A stretch of DNA of 64,000 nt from Brevibacillus laterosporus (GTDB taxonomy: Bacteria > Bacillota > Bacilli > Brevibacillales > Brevibacillaceae), in NCBI GenBank assembly GCA_007833815.1, contig CP033464.1, forward strand, positions 5,067,501-5,131,500, given 5' to 3'. Numbering within the stretch: position 1 is the stretch's first letter; every line of letters begins with the position of its first letter. The notes under the pieces are model-generated. The model was not told the DNA's origin. It saw only the letters and a program-made list of their open reading frames with translations, and searched no databases. The position numbers and the translations under genes were made by a program. Below, piece by piece: positions 26,504-35,431 of the stretch.

Positions 26504-28020
26504 GTGTTCTCACTCCATGTCGACAGGGTATGATCCAGTTGCGACAAGGCTCTTTGGCAACGCAATGTTGCTGATTGCCACCAGTCCTGCACCAGCTCCT
26601 GTCTTGTTTTTCGAGATTGAATCATGCGCATCATTTCTGTTGGGCTAGGGCCACCTGGCAACGTACGAATTTTCACAAAATGCACAGGATCAAGCGCTTC
26701 AGCAAGCTCTGCCTCAGTCAGTAGCACATCTCTTTTTATCACTTGTTGGGCTGCTTCATTTACCATGCAAAGACTTACTTGATCAGCCGTCAATCCTTGT
26801 TTGAGCGCCTGTTGTACCACGTGACTGACGAGATGATGCGACGTCCTAAAAGACAACTTATCCGTACGCACCAATGTATCCGCAAGTTCTGTTACCGTGG
26901 CAAAGCTTCCCTTGATTCGTGCCAATAGAACTTCTTTATTCACCTGCATGGTCGTCATGACTGCTGCAAGCAAACGATACATGTTATCCAAAATGGCCAG
27001 GCTCTTCCACACATACGGCTGCATGTCATCTTCTGTATCCACAATATCACCAAACGGGGTGTTATGCATCATCGAAAGCACTGTGTTAGTCGTACCTACG
27101 CAACTGGATAATAAGGCCCGCATATGCTCCAACGAGACTGGATTACGCTTTTGGGGCATGATGGAGCTGATCTGAACATACGGATCTGCCACCCTCACAG
27201 CACCAAATTCTTGCGTGCACCACAGTAGGAGATCCTGTACCGATCGCCCAAGATTAATTGCTGCCAACTGAACTGCCACCATCGCCTCGCCAAGATAATC
27301 GGCACCACTAATTGCATCGTAGGAATTTTCTACCATTTCATCAAAACCTAATAATTCTTGCATTTGAACTCGACTGATCGCAAAACCAGAAGTGGTCAGC
27401 GCAGCCGCCCCCATTGGACTACGGTTACAATTTTCATAGGCAGATCGTAATCGACGTAGGTCGCGTTCCAAGGAATCTGCCATCGCCATTACATAGTGAG
27501 CCAAGGTAGTTGGTTGTGCCTGTTGGGTATGAGTGTAGCCAACCATTACTGTATCTATATGCTCTTGTGCCACCTGTAACAAATATTCATGTAAAAGCAT
27601 TCCTGATGCAAATGTTGCAAGTAACTCCTCTCTTAGTACCATCCGATAAATGCAAATCCCCATGTCATTACGGCTACGTGCAATATGTAAATTGCCGGCA
27701 AGGTCACCTGCCAACTCTAGCAACTGGCTTTCCACCTGGAAAAATAGATCCTCATATTTACCCGTGTATGTAGATTGACGCAATGCTTCCAAATCAAGCT
27801 TCTGTAACGCGTTCGCGATTTGTCTCGCCTCATCTACAGAGAGTAGTCCCTGTTCTTTCAACATGACTAAGTGAGCTTTATTGATGGCCATCATTGGTGC
27901 TAACAGGTGTGTTTTTGCTTCTTCAAAAGCAGGTTCTAGAACTACTTTTGCATAGGTTTTCCCAGGGAAGGATGTTCCTTCTTGTTTGTACATTTTCGCT
28001 TGTTGTGCTTGATAAGTCAT
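26500..28020 (-). CDS. ArgH-superfamily lyase (argininosuccinate lyase-like)
   Basis: A 506-residue member of the fumarase/aspartase superfamily, closest to argininosuccinate lyases. Present: HIARSRNDMG, the THTQQAQPTTLAHY region with the catalytic histidine, and the signature SSIMPQKRNPVSLEH containing the catalytic serine loop. Such enzymes release fumarate by beta-elimination from N-succinyl substrates. There are no other arginine genes here. It sits inside a transport-deacetylase-kinase operon and shares an ATGA overlap with the kinase, so it is more likely a catabolic paralogue that splits a fumarate-yielding bond in an imported compound. Start: AGGAGG 9 bases before ATG. Confidence 0.8.
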   Translation of the reverse strand: MTYQAQQAKMYKQEGTSFPGKTYAKVVLEPAFEEAKTHLLAPMMAINKAHLVMLKEQGLLSVDEARQIANALQKLDLEALRQSTYTGKYEDLFFQVESQLLELAGDLAGNLHIARSRNDMGICIYRMVLREELLATFASGMLLHEYLLQVAQEHIDTVMVGYTHTQQAQPTTLAHYVMAMADSLERDLRRLRSAYENCNRSPMGAAALTTSGFAISRVQMQELLGFDEMVENSYDAISGADYLGEAMVAVQLAAINLGRSVQDLLLWCTQEFGAVRVADPYVQISSIMPQKRNPVSLEHMRALLSSCVGTTNTVLSMMHNTPFGDIVDTEDDMQPYVWKSLAILDNMYRLLAAVMTTMQVNKEVLLARIKGSFATVTELADTLVRTDKLSFRTSHHLVSHVVQQALKQGLTADQVSLCMVNEAAQQVIKRDVLLTEAELAEALDPVHFVKIRTLPGGPSPTEMMRMIQSRKTRQELVQDWWQSATLRCQRALSQLDHTLSTWSENT

Positions 28021-28071
28021 GTACTATGCCTCCTCATCTATTTTAGTGGATCAATTTACATCTAAACATCC

Positions 28072-28100
28072 GAGGGCTCCCTATTACGCTGGGAACCCTC
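28072..28100 (-). other. Hairpin between the secreted deacetylase and the lyase genes
   Basis: GAGGGCTCCC and GGGAACCCTC form a stem with a 9-base loop inside the 146-base gap. No T-run follows, so it is probably an mRNA-processing or stability element that sets different levels of upstream and downstream gene products, not a full terminator. Confidence 0.45.
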
Positions 28101-28166
28101 ATGGGTGAAAGGTAAACAGTTTGCTCTACAAATTGACTCGTTGGCTACCTTATTAGCTTCATTGCT

Positions 28167-30713
28167 TCATTGCTTCAAACTGATCATATTAACAAACATC
28201 CGGATCGCACCCGGCACTAAACTTGGAATTTCTCGATACCAGACCAAGGAACTGTACGTATAGGTTCCTTTGCCATATTTGGCAGTAAGGTAAGTACCTG
28301 TGAACTCCTGCTCACCTGTATCACCATTTCTAATTAGCTCGGTATACTCTTTGCTCCAAGCAGATGGGTTATAGGCAGAGCGATCCTGAATCCAACTACT
28401 CCAATCCTGCTCGGTGATTTTGTTTGGCTTTGTAAATAATGGATGTGTTGGTTGTAGTATTGTCACCTTGGAATTTTCATCTGTAACACGCCACTTAATA
28501 AGTGGTTGCCCGATCGTAATCGGATAAGGAGCTAGATCAGGCGTCCATTTATCCTCTGGCTTATGGTACTGTACGACCAGATTACCACCATTCTCTACAT
28601 ATTGAAGTAGACGCTTATTACTTGAAATCAGTTCCGGACGAAAACCATATGCCCGTATGCCAAGCACAATTGTGTCATATTGCTGTAAATCGCCTGATTC
28701 TACCGTTTTTGCATCCAAATTGACCACATTGATGCCTAATTGGCGCAAATATTGGTCGATTTGATCAAAACCACTGGCAATATAGCCAACCTTTATATTT
28801 TTCTTCAGTTGCAGATCAAACGCTTGAATAGCAAGTACAGCGGGTTGGATGTAATAGGTGGTGCCAATGTGTGGATACTTGATGACTTGCACATTTTCTT
28901 GACTCTGTAATCCTGTCAAGCTCGCTTTTGCCGAAATCTCATACGTACCACTCTTTACTTGTTTGGATGGGGTTATCTGGAATGAGATGCTTTTGGTTTC
29001 CCCTTTACTAGCAAAGGAGAGTTTACTCGACGCTGGTTTCGCACTCCAGCCGACAGGCAACGTAAGTGAAATGGTTGGTTCGCTAGCACCCGGTGTATCG
29101 TTTTTCACTGTTACTTTGACTGGAATTGATTGATTTTGCTGTAACGTATTTAACACAGTGGCATTCGGGTCGAGTGATAAGGAGAATGGCGGTAAAATGC
29201 CGATCGCGTCTTGTGGTATAACAAGCAAGGTCGCGTTCCCTCCAAAAACCCTGTAGGTGATATCACCAGAAACCACTGGTAAGCGATACGGATGAAATTT
29301 GGCAGCATCTTTTGGAATGCTTACGTCATAGGTGGCTGATATAGTTTGGTTGTAACTGACTTTGCCAAAGGTCGTAGAACCAGTCGCCTTCACCTTCCAT
29401 CCATCTGGTGTGTTCAGTGATAACGTTACGTTTTCGATTGCTACCTGACCGCCATTGTATACTGTTACCGTCACTTTAGTCGTTTGCCCAGGGATTAGCT
29501 CACTACTGGCTGACTTTACTTTACCTACGAGTGACAATGCTTCTGCACTCGCTTTATTTAGTTGACGTTCCTTTACCTTCAAACGGTGTAGCACATCCAC
29601 TTGGCTTCCTGCATCTAGCTCAGGTGACTTGGCTTCCTTGATCGCTTCTGTTACATCCTTTTTCATTTGATGAACTTCCTTAGCCACTTTCAAAAAGTCT
29701 GGATAAGCGCTGACAATACGTTCTGCATCGCTTTGTAGCTGCTGGATTTTTTGGGATAGACGACTTCCTTGCTTCTGTTGGGCAATCTCTTTGGACCAGT
29801 CCTCAAAGGTACAGGGGATGCCCTCAAACATGCCCGTTTCCTTCTGTTTCATGGGCCCAACTGCTTTTGCCAGTTTATAATAGGCAAAGTCAGGTCCCTC
29901 GTCGTAGTGGCGCCCCATTCCTTGGCTTTTGTGCATAAACCGAGATTCTTCCCCCAGCTGCTTGTAGGAAGCTCCATATATTTGATCGTAATCACCTATA
30001 GGAACCCGAACTGTATAATCCTTGTCACTTGCTGGTAGATATAACTTTTTAACCTGCCAGGGAGATAATCCTGCTTTGATTTGTTCAGGAAATACATTAG
30101 GATTGGCGGCATCTTCAAAAGCTCGCACCGTAATCACATTAATCGCCCGGTGATGACCGTGAGTAGATTCTTCATTTAGAAAAGCAGGGATCACCACATC
30201 GGGACGCATTTGACGGATATGACGAATTAAGCGTTCATAGGTCTTCTGTTCGCCCCATTTTTCTAATGTTTCATCTGGACTTTTGGAAAAGCCAAAATCA
30301 TAAATGGGATCATTAATTTGTTCACTAAGATTGATGAGGTTCACGTTGGTAATTTTGGATGCTTCTTGTAGTTCCCGCGTACGGATAATGCCTAGCGAAT
30401 TGCCCAGCTCACCGCCGATCTCATTTTGGCCACCTTCTCCACGAGTAGCAATCAGACTGGTTGTCTCTATCCCTTTGCCCAGACTAAGATACGCAAGCGT
30501 AGCACTATGCTCGTCATCGGGATGTGCCCCGGTATTCATCGCACTTGCCACCGTAGTCAGCGGCAGAATCGATTTCCATAAATCAACGACTCCCCGATCG
30601 GCATGGGCGGTCTGTGGAGTAGGCAGGATTACCAACGTAGTAATAAGAGCTGTGCTGGTGACAGCTGCAAACCATTTGGAAAACAGGCGGAAACACAAAT
30701 TTCCTTTTCTCAA
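28167..30713 (-). CDS. Secreted PIG-L deacetylase with NEW3-like domains and C-terminal GATase-like domain
   Basis: An 848-residue exported protein. The TTG at 30713 has GGGAGG 6 bases upstream and gives a normal signal peptide (FSKWFAAVTSTALITTLVILP...AHA). A GTG 66 bases further out has a weaker site and would add a long positively charged tail. The PIG-L deacetylase domain comes first: MNTGAHPDDEHSATLAYL and STHGHHRAINVITVRA supply the zinc ligands. A helical linker (about 310-390) leads to two NEW3/Ig-like domains (about 390-600), and a last domain (about 640-740, KVGYIASGFDQIDQYLRQLG, DTIVLGIRAYG) resembling ThuA/GATase1-type sensors. It would deacetylate an N-acetylated sugar conjugate outside the membrane before import by the neighbouring ABC transporter. 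Confidence 0.8.
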   Translation of the reverse strand: MRKGNLCFRLFSKWFAAVTSTALITTLVILPTPQTAHADRGVVDLWKSILPLTTVASAMNTGAHPDDEHSATLAYLSLGKGIETTSLIATRGEGGQNEIGGELGNSLGIIRTRELQEASKITNVNLINLSEQINDPIYDFGFSKSPDETLEKWGEQKTYERLIRHIRQMRPDVVIPAFLNEESTHGHHRAINVITVRAFEDAANPNVFPEQIKAGLSPWQVKKLYLPASDKDYTVRVPIGDYDQIYGASYKQLGEESRFMHKSQGMGRHYDEGPDFAYYKLAKAVGPMKQKETGMFEGIPCTFEDWSKEIAQQKQGSRLSQKIQQLQSDAERIVSAYPDFLKVAKEVHQMKKDVTEAIKEAKSPELDAGSQVDVLHRLKVKERQLNKASAEALSLVGKVKSASSELIPGQTTKVTVTVYNGGQVAIENVTLSLNTPDGWKVKATGSTTFGKVSYNQTISATYDVSIPKDAAKFHPYRLPVVSGDITYRVFGGNATLLVIPQDAIGILPPFSLSLDPNATVLNTLQQNQSIPVKVTVKNDTPGASEPTISLTLPVGWSAKPASSKLSFASKGETKSISFQITPSKQVKSGTYEISAKASLTGLQSQENVQVIKYPHIGTTYYIQPAVLAIQAFDLQLKKNIKVGYIASGFDQIDQYLRQLGINVVNLDAKTVESGDLQQYDTIVLGIRAYGFRPELISSNKRLLQYVENGGNLVVQYHKPEDKWTPDLAPYPITIGQPLIKWRVTDENSKVTILQPTHPLFTKPNKITEQDWSSWIQDRSAYNPSAWSKEYTELIRNGDTGEQEFTGTYLTAKYGKGTYTYSSLVWYREIPSLVPGAIRMFVNMISLKQ

Positions 30714-30844
30714 GGGGTTCCTCCCTTTTTGAGGTCGTACTTTTGGAAAACAACGGTAATGAAGCTTGCTGTTGTTCACTTATACTCCCGTGTGGGTGCA
30801 ACATTTAGTCTGGCTACTATTGATTCGTTTCAGACCTCATAGCC

Positions 30845-32572
30845 CTAAACCGCTGAGCCAGCTTGATCTCCCGTCCATTTTTTAGAAAGGAACAGAACAA
30901 TGATAATCAACACAATCTGCAAGACACCATATGCACAGGCTGTGCCGAATTCAAAGGAATACATTCGCTGGAATATCTCTACAGAAATGGGTGTGGTGCT
31001 CGTCGTAAACAATAGGATAGAAGCTACAAACTCCCCAATTCCCTGTACGAATGCCAATAATGTTCCTGCCAAAATTCCACTTAACGCCATGGGAAATACG
31101 ACACGTCGGAAGCTGTACCACCAAGAAGCTCCCAGATTACGGGCCGCTTCCTCCACGGAATGATCGGTCTGCATCAACGTAGCTGACGTGGAACGAAAGA
31201 CCAATGGCAGATGACGAACAAAATAAGCCAGAGGTAAAATCCAGATTGTTCCTACCAAAGCTTGATTAAAGCCAAATAGATGTGGCTCGCTGAAGGCAGC
31301 AAGTAAATTAATCCCGACAACTGTGCCAGGCAATGCCCACGGAAGCATGATCAGGATATCCAGCAAGGTTTTTCCTCTAAATTTCAATCGAATCATCGCA
31401 TAAGCCGCCGCTACCCCAAAGATGACATTCCCAATGGTTGCAATCAGGCTCAGTTCAAAGCTGTTGGCGATGGGTCTCCATGTTTTACTGTCCGTAAATA
31501 GATCCAGATAATGAGAAAAGGTGTAGGATGGCGGTAAAATCTGTACCGTCCAAGTAGCGTCTTCTGAGAAAGACAGGAGCACTAGCACAAGGATCGGCAA
31601 CATGAGGATAACAATACCAATTGTGGAGAGGACCATTGCTGTATATCGACCTACCTTACTTTTTACCTCCGTGCGATGTACGCTTACCCCTTTGCTTTGA
31701 TTCTGATAATTGCGTACCCCTTGATACCAGCGCATCACTAACAAAAACACGATTGAAACGACAGATAGGATAGTAGATTGTGTCGCCGCCATATCAAGAT
31801 TGCCGTTGGTGCGGGAAAGATAGATTTGCATGGTCATCGTGCGGTCAATTCCAAAGATAAGCGGAGCAGTATAGGAAGCCATTGCAATCATAAAGACCAG
31901 CAAAGAGGATGCCACAATAGCTGGCGTAAGCATAGGCAAAATGACACGATGCCAGACTATAAATCGGTTAGCACCAAGACTAGCTGCCGCCTCTTCAAGC
32001 GAAGGATCTAACCCTTTAATAGCGGCTGAGGCCGTCATATAAAAATAGGTATACATGGTAAAAGTATGGACAATCAGTACGCCCCAAATGCCTTTCAAAG
32101 AAAAAGGGACCTGCTGGAGCTGAAATAATTCCTTTAATGCCCGTGGAATAATGCCGCTCTCTCCATATAAAAATGTAAATGAAAGCACACCAATCAGAGG
32201 GGGCAATGCCATCGGAACCATGGCTAGTACAGACAAAATTTTGCGTCCGGGAAAATCATAGCGTTCCAATAGAAACGCCATACTTATTCCCACGATGCCA
32301 CACGTGATCACACTTAGCACTGAGATGTACAAACTGGTCCAAAGTGCTTCCAGATTGGCCGTATGCTCCAAACTAAAAAAACGAGCGTAATTTGCAAACG
32401 AAAACTGTCTGTCTATGCTCATGCTTTGAAAAAATGTCTGCCATAACGGATAAACGACATAAGCGAGCAAGATGAGAAATAAAGGGGCAACTAGCACATA
32501 GACAAAAGAGTTAGAGGAAAAAATCGTGAGGTGTAGAAATTTATTTCGCAGTAATTTCGGTTGTGTATTCAT
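30845..32572 (-). CDS. ABC importer permease, two fused permease domains (Fe3+/AEP type)
   Basis: A 575-residue permease of the iron/2-aminoethylphosphonate/putative thiamine type with two complete permease halves. Each half carries its EAA loop: EEAAASLGANRFIVWHRVILP and EEAARNLGASWWYSFRRVVFP. About twelve helices in total. The ATG at 32572 follows GGGGAGG by 6 bases, so the nine upstream codons are not used. Fused permeases are usual in this subfamily (AfuB, FbpB). Works with the ATPase at 32649-33788 and the lipoprotein at 33856-34968. Confidence 0.85.
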   Translation of the reverse strand: MNTQPKLLRNKFLHLTIFSSNSFVYVLVAPLFLILLAYVVYPLWQTFFQSMSIDRQFSFANYARFFSLEHTANLEALWTSLYISVLSVITCGIVGISMAFLLERYDFPGRKILSVLAMVPMALPPLIGVLSFTFLYGESGIIPRALKELFQLQQVPFSLKGIWGVLIVHTFTMYTYFYMTASAAIKGLDPSLEEAAASLGANRFIVWHRVILPMLTPAIVASSLLVFMIAMASYTAPLIFGIDRTMTMQIYLSRTNGNLDMAATQSTILSVVSIVFLLVMRWYQGVRNYQNQSKGVSVHRTEVKSKVGRYTAMVLSTIGIVILMLPILVLVLLSFSEDATWTVQILPPSYTFSHYLDLFTDSKTWRPIANSFELSLIATIGNVIFGVAAAYAMIRLKFRGKTLLDILIMLPWALPGTVVGINLLAAFSEPHLFGFNQALVGTIWILPLAYFVRHLPLVFRSTSATLMQTDHSVEEAARNLGASWWYSFRRVVFPMALSGILAGTLLAFVQGIGEFVASILLFTTSTTPISVEIFQRMYSFEFGTACAYGVLQIVLIIIVLFLSKKWTGDQAGSAV

Positions 32573-32648
32573 TTGGTACCTCCCCGATCCGTTAAACAAA
32601 CTAGGTGATTACCAAACCGCTTACTCTGGGTTCCTTCGTTGCACTAAA

Positions 32649-33788
32649 TCACTTACACATAGGGTTCTCCGTAAGAATAAAATAGACACTTGCTTTAGGA
32701 ATGTGCAAGGTGATCGTCTCCCCACGCTGTTTTACTTGACTGCCCGCATGAATAAACATCGCTCTCAGGTGTTGTTTGTCGCCTACTTTACAGACATAGG
32801 TAATGCTGGCACCTGTGAATTCGGAGATGATAATTTGTCCCTTCATTTGATTGATTTCTCGGACAAGTGGCTGGTCGATTACGTCAGCTTGAGTGTTTAC
32901 CTTCTCGTTTTTAATCTGTATAGCCTCAGGGCGAACGGAGATGGATACTTTGGCTCCCTTTTTCATACTCTCGCTAGTTGACACATGATGACGATACCCT
33001 ATCACAAGCAAATCAGGTTCGATTTGCACACTAACTTCTTCTCCGTCTATCTGCACAACCTCGCCTTCCCACAAATTGGTTTCTCCAATAAAAGAAGCGA
33101 CAAAACGATTAGACGGACGGTTATAAATGTCGTCTGGTGTACCAATCTGTTGCACTTCACCACTCTGCATCACCATGATGCGATCCGACATCGCCATGGC
33201 TTCTGCTTGATCATGCGTCACATAGATCGTGGTGATACCGAGCTCCACTTGCAAACGTTTAATTTCTAAGCGTGTCTCTTCTCGTAGTTTGGCATCCAGA
33301 TTGGACAATGGTTCATCTAATAATAAAATGGACGGCTCAATGACTAACGCTCTTGCTAGGGCCACACGCTGTTGTTGTCCCCCAGATAATTGATCAATCC
33401 GTCTGTTTCCATACCCGTCTAAATGCACCAATCTCTGTGCTCGCTCTACCTTCTCTTTGATTTCTGTTTTGTTACGCTTGCGGACTTGTAGACCAAAGGC
33501 TATATTTTCAAACACCGTCATATGTGGAAAAAGAGCATAATTTTGAAACACCATACCTGTACTTCGCTTATGTGGTGAAACATATGTCATATCAGCATTA
33601 GCAAATAGAATGCGACCTGAGGTAGGATAGTAAAAACCGGCAATCATACGTAGCGTGGTTGTTTTTCCGCATCCACTTGGTCCAAGGAACGTAAAAAACT
33701 CTCCTTGTTTAATCTCAATGTGGACGTTTTCCACTCCTTTTGCTTTGCCAAATGCCTTTGTTACGTGCTCTAACGTGACTCCACTCAA
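32649..33788 (-). CDS. ABC importer ATPase (PotA/FbpC type) with TOBE domain
   Basis: A 379-residue ATPase: Walker A GPSGCGKTTT, Q-loop MVFQNYALFPHM, signature LSGGQQQRVALARAL, Walker B ILLLDEPLSNLD and switch THDQAEAMAMSD. A C-terminal TOBE-type beta domain follows (residues about 240-375). Read from a TTG at 33788 with GGAGG 7 bases upstream. It energises import through the fused permease next in the operon. Confidence 0.9.
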   Translation of the reverse strand: MSGVTLEHVTKAFGKAKGVENVHIEIKQGEFFTFLGPSGCGKTTTLRMIAGFYYPTSGRILFANADMTYVSPHKRSTGMVFQNYALFPHMTVFENIAFGLQVRKRNKTEIKEKVERAQRLVHLDGYGNRRIDQLSGGQQQRVALARALVIEPSILLLDEPLSNLDAKLREETRLEIKRLQVELGITTIYVTHDQAEAMAMSDRIMVMQSGEVQQIGTPDDIYNRPSNRFVASFIGETNLWEGEVVQIDGEEVSVQIEPDLLVIGYRHHVSTSESMKKGAKVSISVRPEAIQIKNEKVNTQADVIDQPLVREINQMKGQIIISEFTGASITYVCKVGDKQHLRAMFIHAGSQVKQRGETITLHIPKASVYFILTENPMCK

Positions 33789-33855
33789 CTATATTCCTCC
33801 TCTCCTGTCATACGAAACCAAAGGATGCCCCCTTCTCTGTATTGCCACCTATCAG

Positions 33856-34968
33856 TTATTTCTTGCCTTTTCCTTTAATATTCTCATCCCAATATTGCAT
33901 CCACTCTTTTTCTTTCTCGGCCATGACCTTCCAATCAATCTCCAATGGTTTTAGCTCCACATCTTTTAACCAAGCAGGCAGATTTTCTTTATTGATATTT
34001 GATAGTGTGGGAATTTGGTAGTACTTCTCTGCCATTTCAATTCGTATTTTTTCATCAAATAAGAAGTCATAAAATTCCTTAGCGGCATCCAGGTTTTTAG
34101 CGCCCTTTACAATCGCTACTCCATCTACTAGGATTGGCGCACCGCTTGCTGGATAAATGTAATCAAATGGTTGCTTCTTTGTTTCCTTTTGGATCATGAC
34201 ATCTTGCAAATTCCACAGAGATATTGCACCCTCTTGACGTGCTAGCTTCAAATACAGGTTGGTAGGATCCTGAGCGTATTCCTTCGTGTTCGCGTCCAAT
34301 TTTTTCAGCCATTCATAGCCCTTGTCTGGAGTTGTTAGACCTTGACGATACATCATCGCCGAATAGATCGTGCGCATCGTACCTGATTTCAAAACACCAC
34401 GGATAATAATGTTATCCTTGTATTTTGGGTCTAGTAAATCATCCCAATCTTTGGGCGCTTCTGCTTTTGGTAGCATATCGGGATTGTACATGATGACTTC
34501 TGGCAGTAGCATTTCCCCATACCAACGATCTTGTGAGTCTTTATACAAGGTCGGAATATGATTGCTGAATGGCGGTTTGTAGCTTTCTAGCAAACCTTCA
34601 TCTGCGGCAGTCATTAATCCCGATTGTGTACCTCCCCACCAAAAATCCGCTTGTGGATTCGCTTTTTCCCCACGTATCCGCTCCAAAATTTCTTGTGCTC
34701 CAATCGTTAATACATCCACCTTTATATCGGGATGAGCTACTTCAAATTTAGGAATAAAATCTTCTACTACGCTTTTGTCACGCCCTGTGTAAATGACCAG
34801 CTTCTGCTGTTGTACACTCGCTTTACTTGATAGCTCGCTTGTCTTGGACGTTTCACCTGTACCTGCTTGTGAAGAACAGGCCGCGAGCGAGATTGCTACT
34901 GATCCAGTTAGAAGTGATTTCACCCATTTTTTTCCTACACACCCTACCATTTTCCCTATTTTCCTCAT
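33856..34968 (-). CDS. ABC importer substrate-binding lipoprotein (Fe3+/AEP/polyamine-type fold)
   Basis: A 370-residue lipoprotein: VKSLLTGSVAISLAACSS gives a lipobox with the acylated Cys. The binding domain reads LVIYTGRDKSVVEDFIPKFEVAHPDIKVDVLTIG and QADFWWGGTQSGLMTAADEGLLESY, with a GAPILVDGVAIVKGAKNLDAAKEFYDFL segment typical of the AfuA/FutA/phosphonate group. The tyrosines of iron binders are not obvious, so an organic ligand is more likely. First gene of the operon, GGGGGAG 6 bases before the ATG, and a palindrome at 35045-35059 lies upstream. Confidence 0.85.
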   Translation of the reverse strand: MRKIGKMVGCVGKKWVKSLLTGSVAISLAACSSQAGTGETSKTSELSSKASVQQQKLVIYTGRDKSVVEDFIPKFEVAHPDIKVDVLTIGAQEILERIRGEKANPQADFWWGGTQSGLMTAADEGLLESYKPPFSNHIPTLYKDSQDRWYGEMLLPEVIMYNPDMLPKAEAPKDWDDLLDPKYKDNIIIRGVLKSGTMRTIYSAMMYRQGLTTPDKGYEWLKKLDANTKEYAQDPTNLYLKLARQEGAISLWNLQDVMIQKETKKQPFDYIYPASGAPILVDGVAIVKGAKNLDAAKEFYDFLFDEKIRIEMAEKYYQIPTLSNINKENLPAWLKDVELKPLEIDWKVMAEKEKEWMQYWDENIKGKGKK

Positions 34969-35044
34969 TTCATCTCCCCCTTTAATTCCCTACTCTGTCT
35001 TTCTCCCAATCAATCCCGCCTGAGAATCTGCTTATGCTGACGGC

Positions 35045-35059
35045 TAGTAATGATTACTA
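35045..35059 (-). promoter_or_regulatory. Candidate operator upstream of the ABC/PIG-L/ArgH operon
   Basis: TAGTAATGATTACTA is a 15-base palindrome with a single central base, 77 bases before the start of the first gene. A TTACAC about 17 bases upstream (minus strand) could be a -35 element, which would place the palindrome over the -10 region. No regulator gene is adjacent. Confidence 0.45.
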
Positions 35060-35184
35060 ACAAAGTATGGATGGTGTGTGTAATTTATGCTTGTTTTTTT
35101 ACTGAAACGAAGTGTTTTTATTTTCTGTAAAACTAGTAGAATCAAGGGTAATTCTATCAGCTCAACCATGTATACTTTCCCAGC

Positions 35185-35221
35185 GCACAAAAAAATCGCA
35201 AGCAACTAGACTTGCGATTTT
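35185..35221 (-). terminator. Terminator behind the jet operon and GyrI-like fragment
   Basis: AAAATCGCAAG / CTTGCGATTTT, perfect 11-base stem with an 8-base loop, followed on the minus strand by TTTTTTTGTG. Confidence 0.85.
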
Positions 35222-35224
35222 ACA

Positions 35225-35417
35225 TCATTTTTTTCTAACAGGAATATATAACAAAATGATAGCATTTTCGTCTACTATTTTTGAAAATTCCGGTCCATAC
35301 ACCTCAAAATTATCCCGTACATCCAGCTCATATTCCACACTAGGAAACCATGTACTCCAAATATAGTCGTAGGTGCTTCTAAGTTCACTACCTCTTCCTT
35401 GATGGCGAAATAGGTTT
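35225..35417 (-). pseudogene. C-terminal fragment of a GyrI-like effector-binding protein
   Basis: A 60-codon open stretch encodes LFRHQGRGSELRSTYDYIW, STWFPSVEYELDV, NFEVYGPEFSK and ENAIILLYIPVRKK before a TGA. This is the end of a GyrI/AraC-effector-binding domain (the WFP..YELD and IYIPVK signatures are typical). Nothing upstream in frame encodes the first half: a stop precedes it and the jetC 3' end follows. It is therefore a truncated remnant, cut at or near the edge of the jet operon. Confidence 0.65.
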
Positions 35418-35431
35418 TATAGCTTAATAGG

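Noticed and set aside
26500-28020. Housekeeping argininosuccinate lyase of arginine synthesis
   Set aside because: No other arginine gene is nearby, and the gene is coupled to a kinase in a transport operon. The name would over-read the superfamily match, so only an ArgH-like call is made.
32526-32981. 151-codon ORF on the plus strand in the ABC ATPase/permease region
   Set aside because: Antisense to two highly conserved genes, no family similarity.
35112-35366. 84-codon ORF on the plus strand
   Set aside because: Antisense to the terminator and the GyrI-like fragment; low-complexity.
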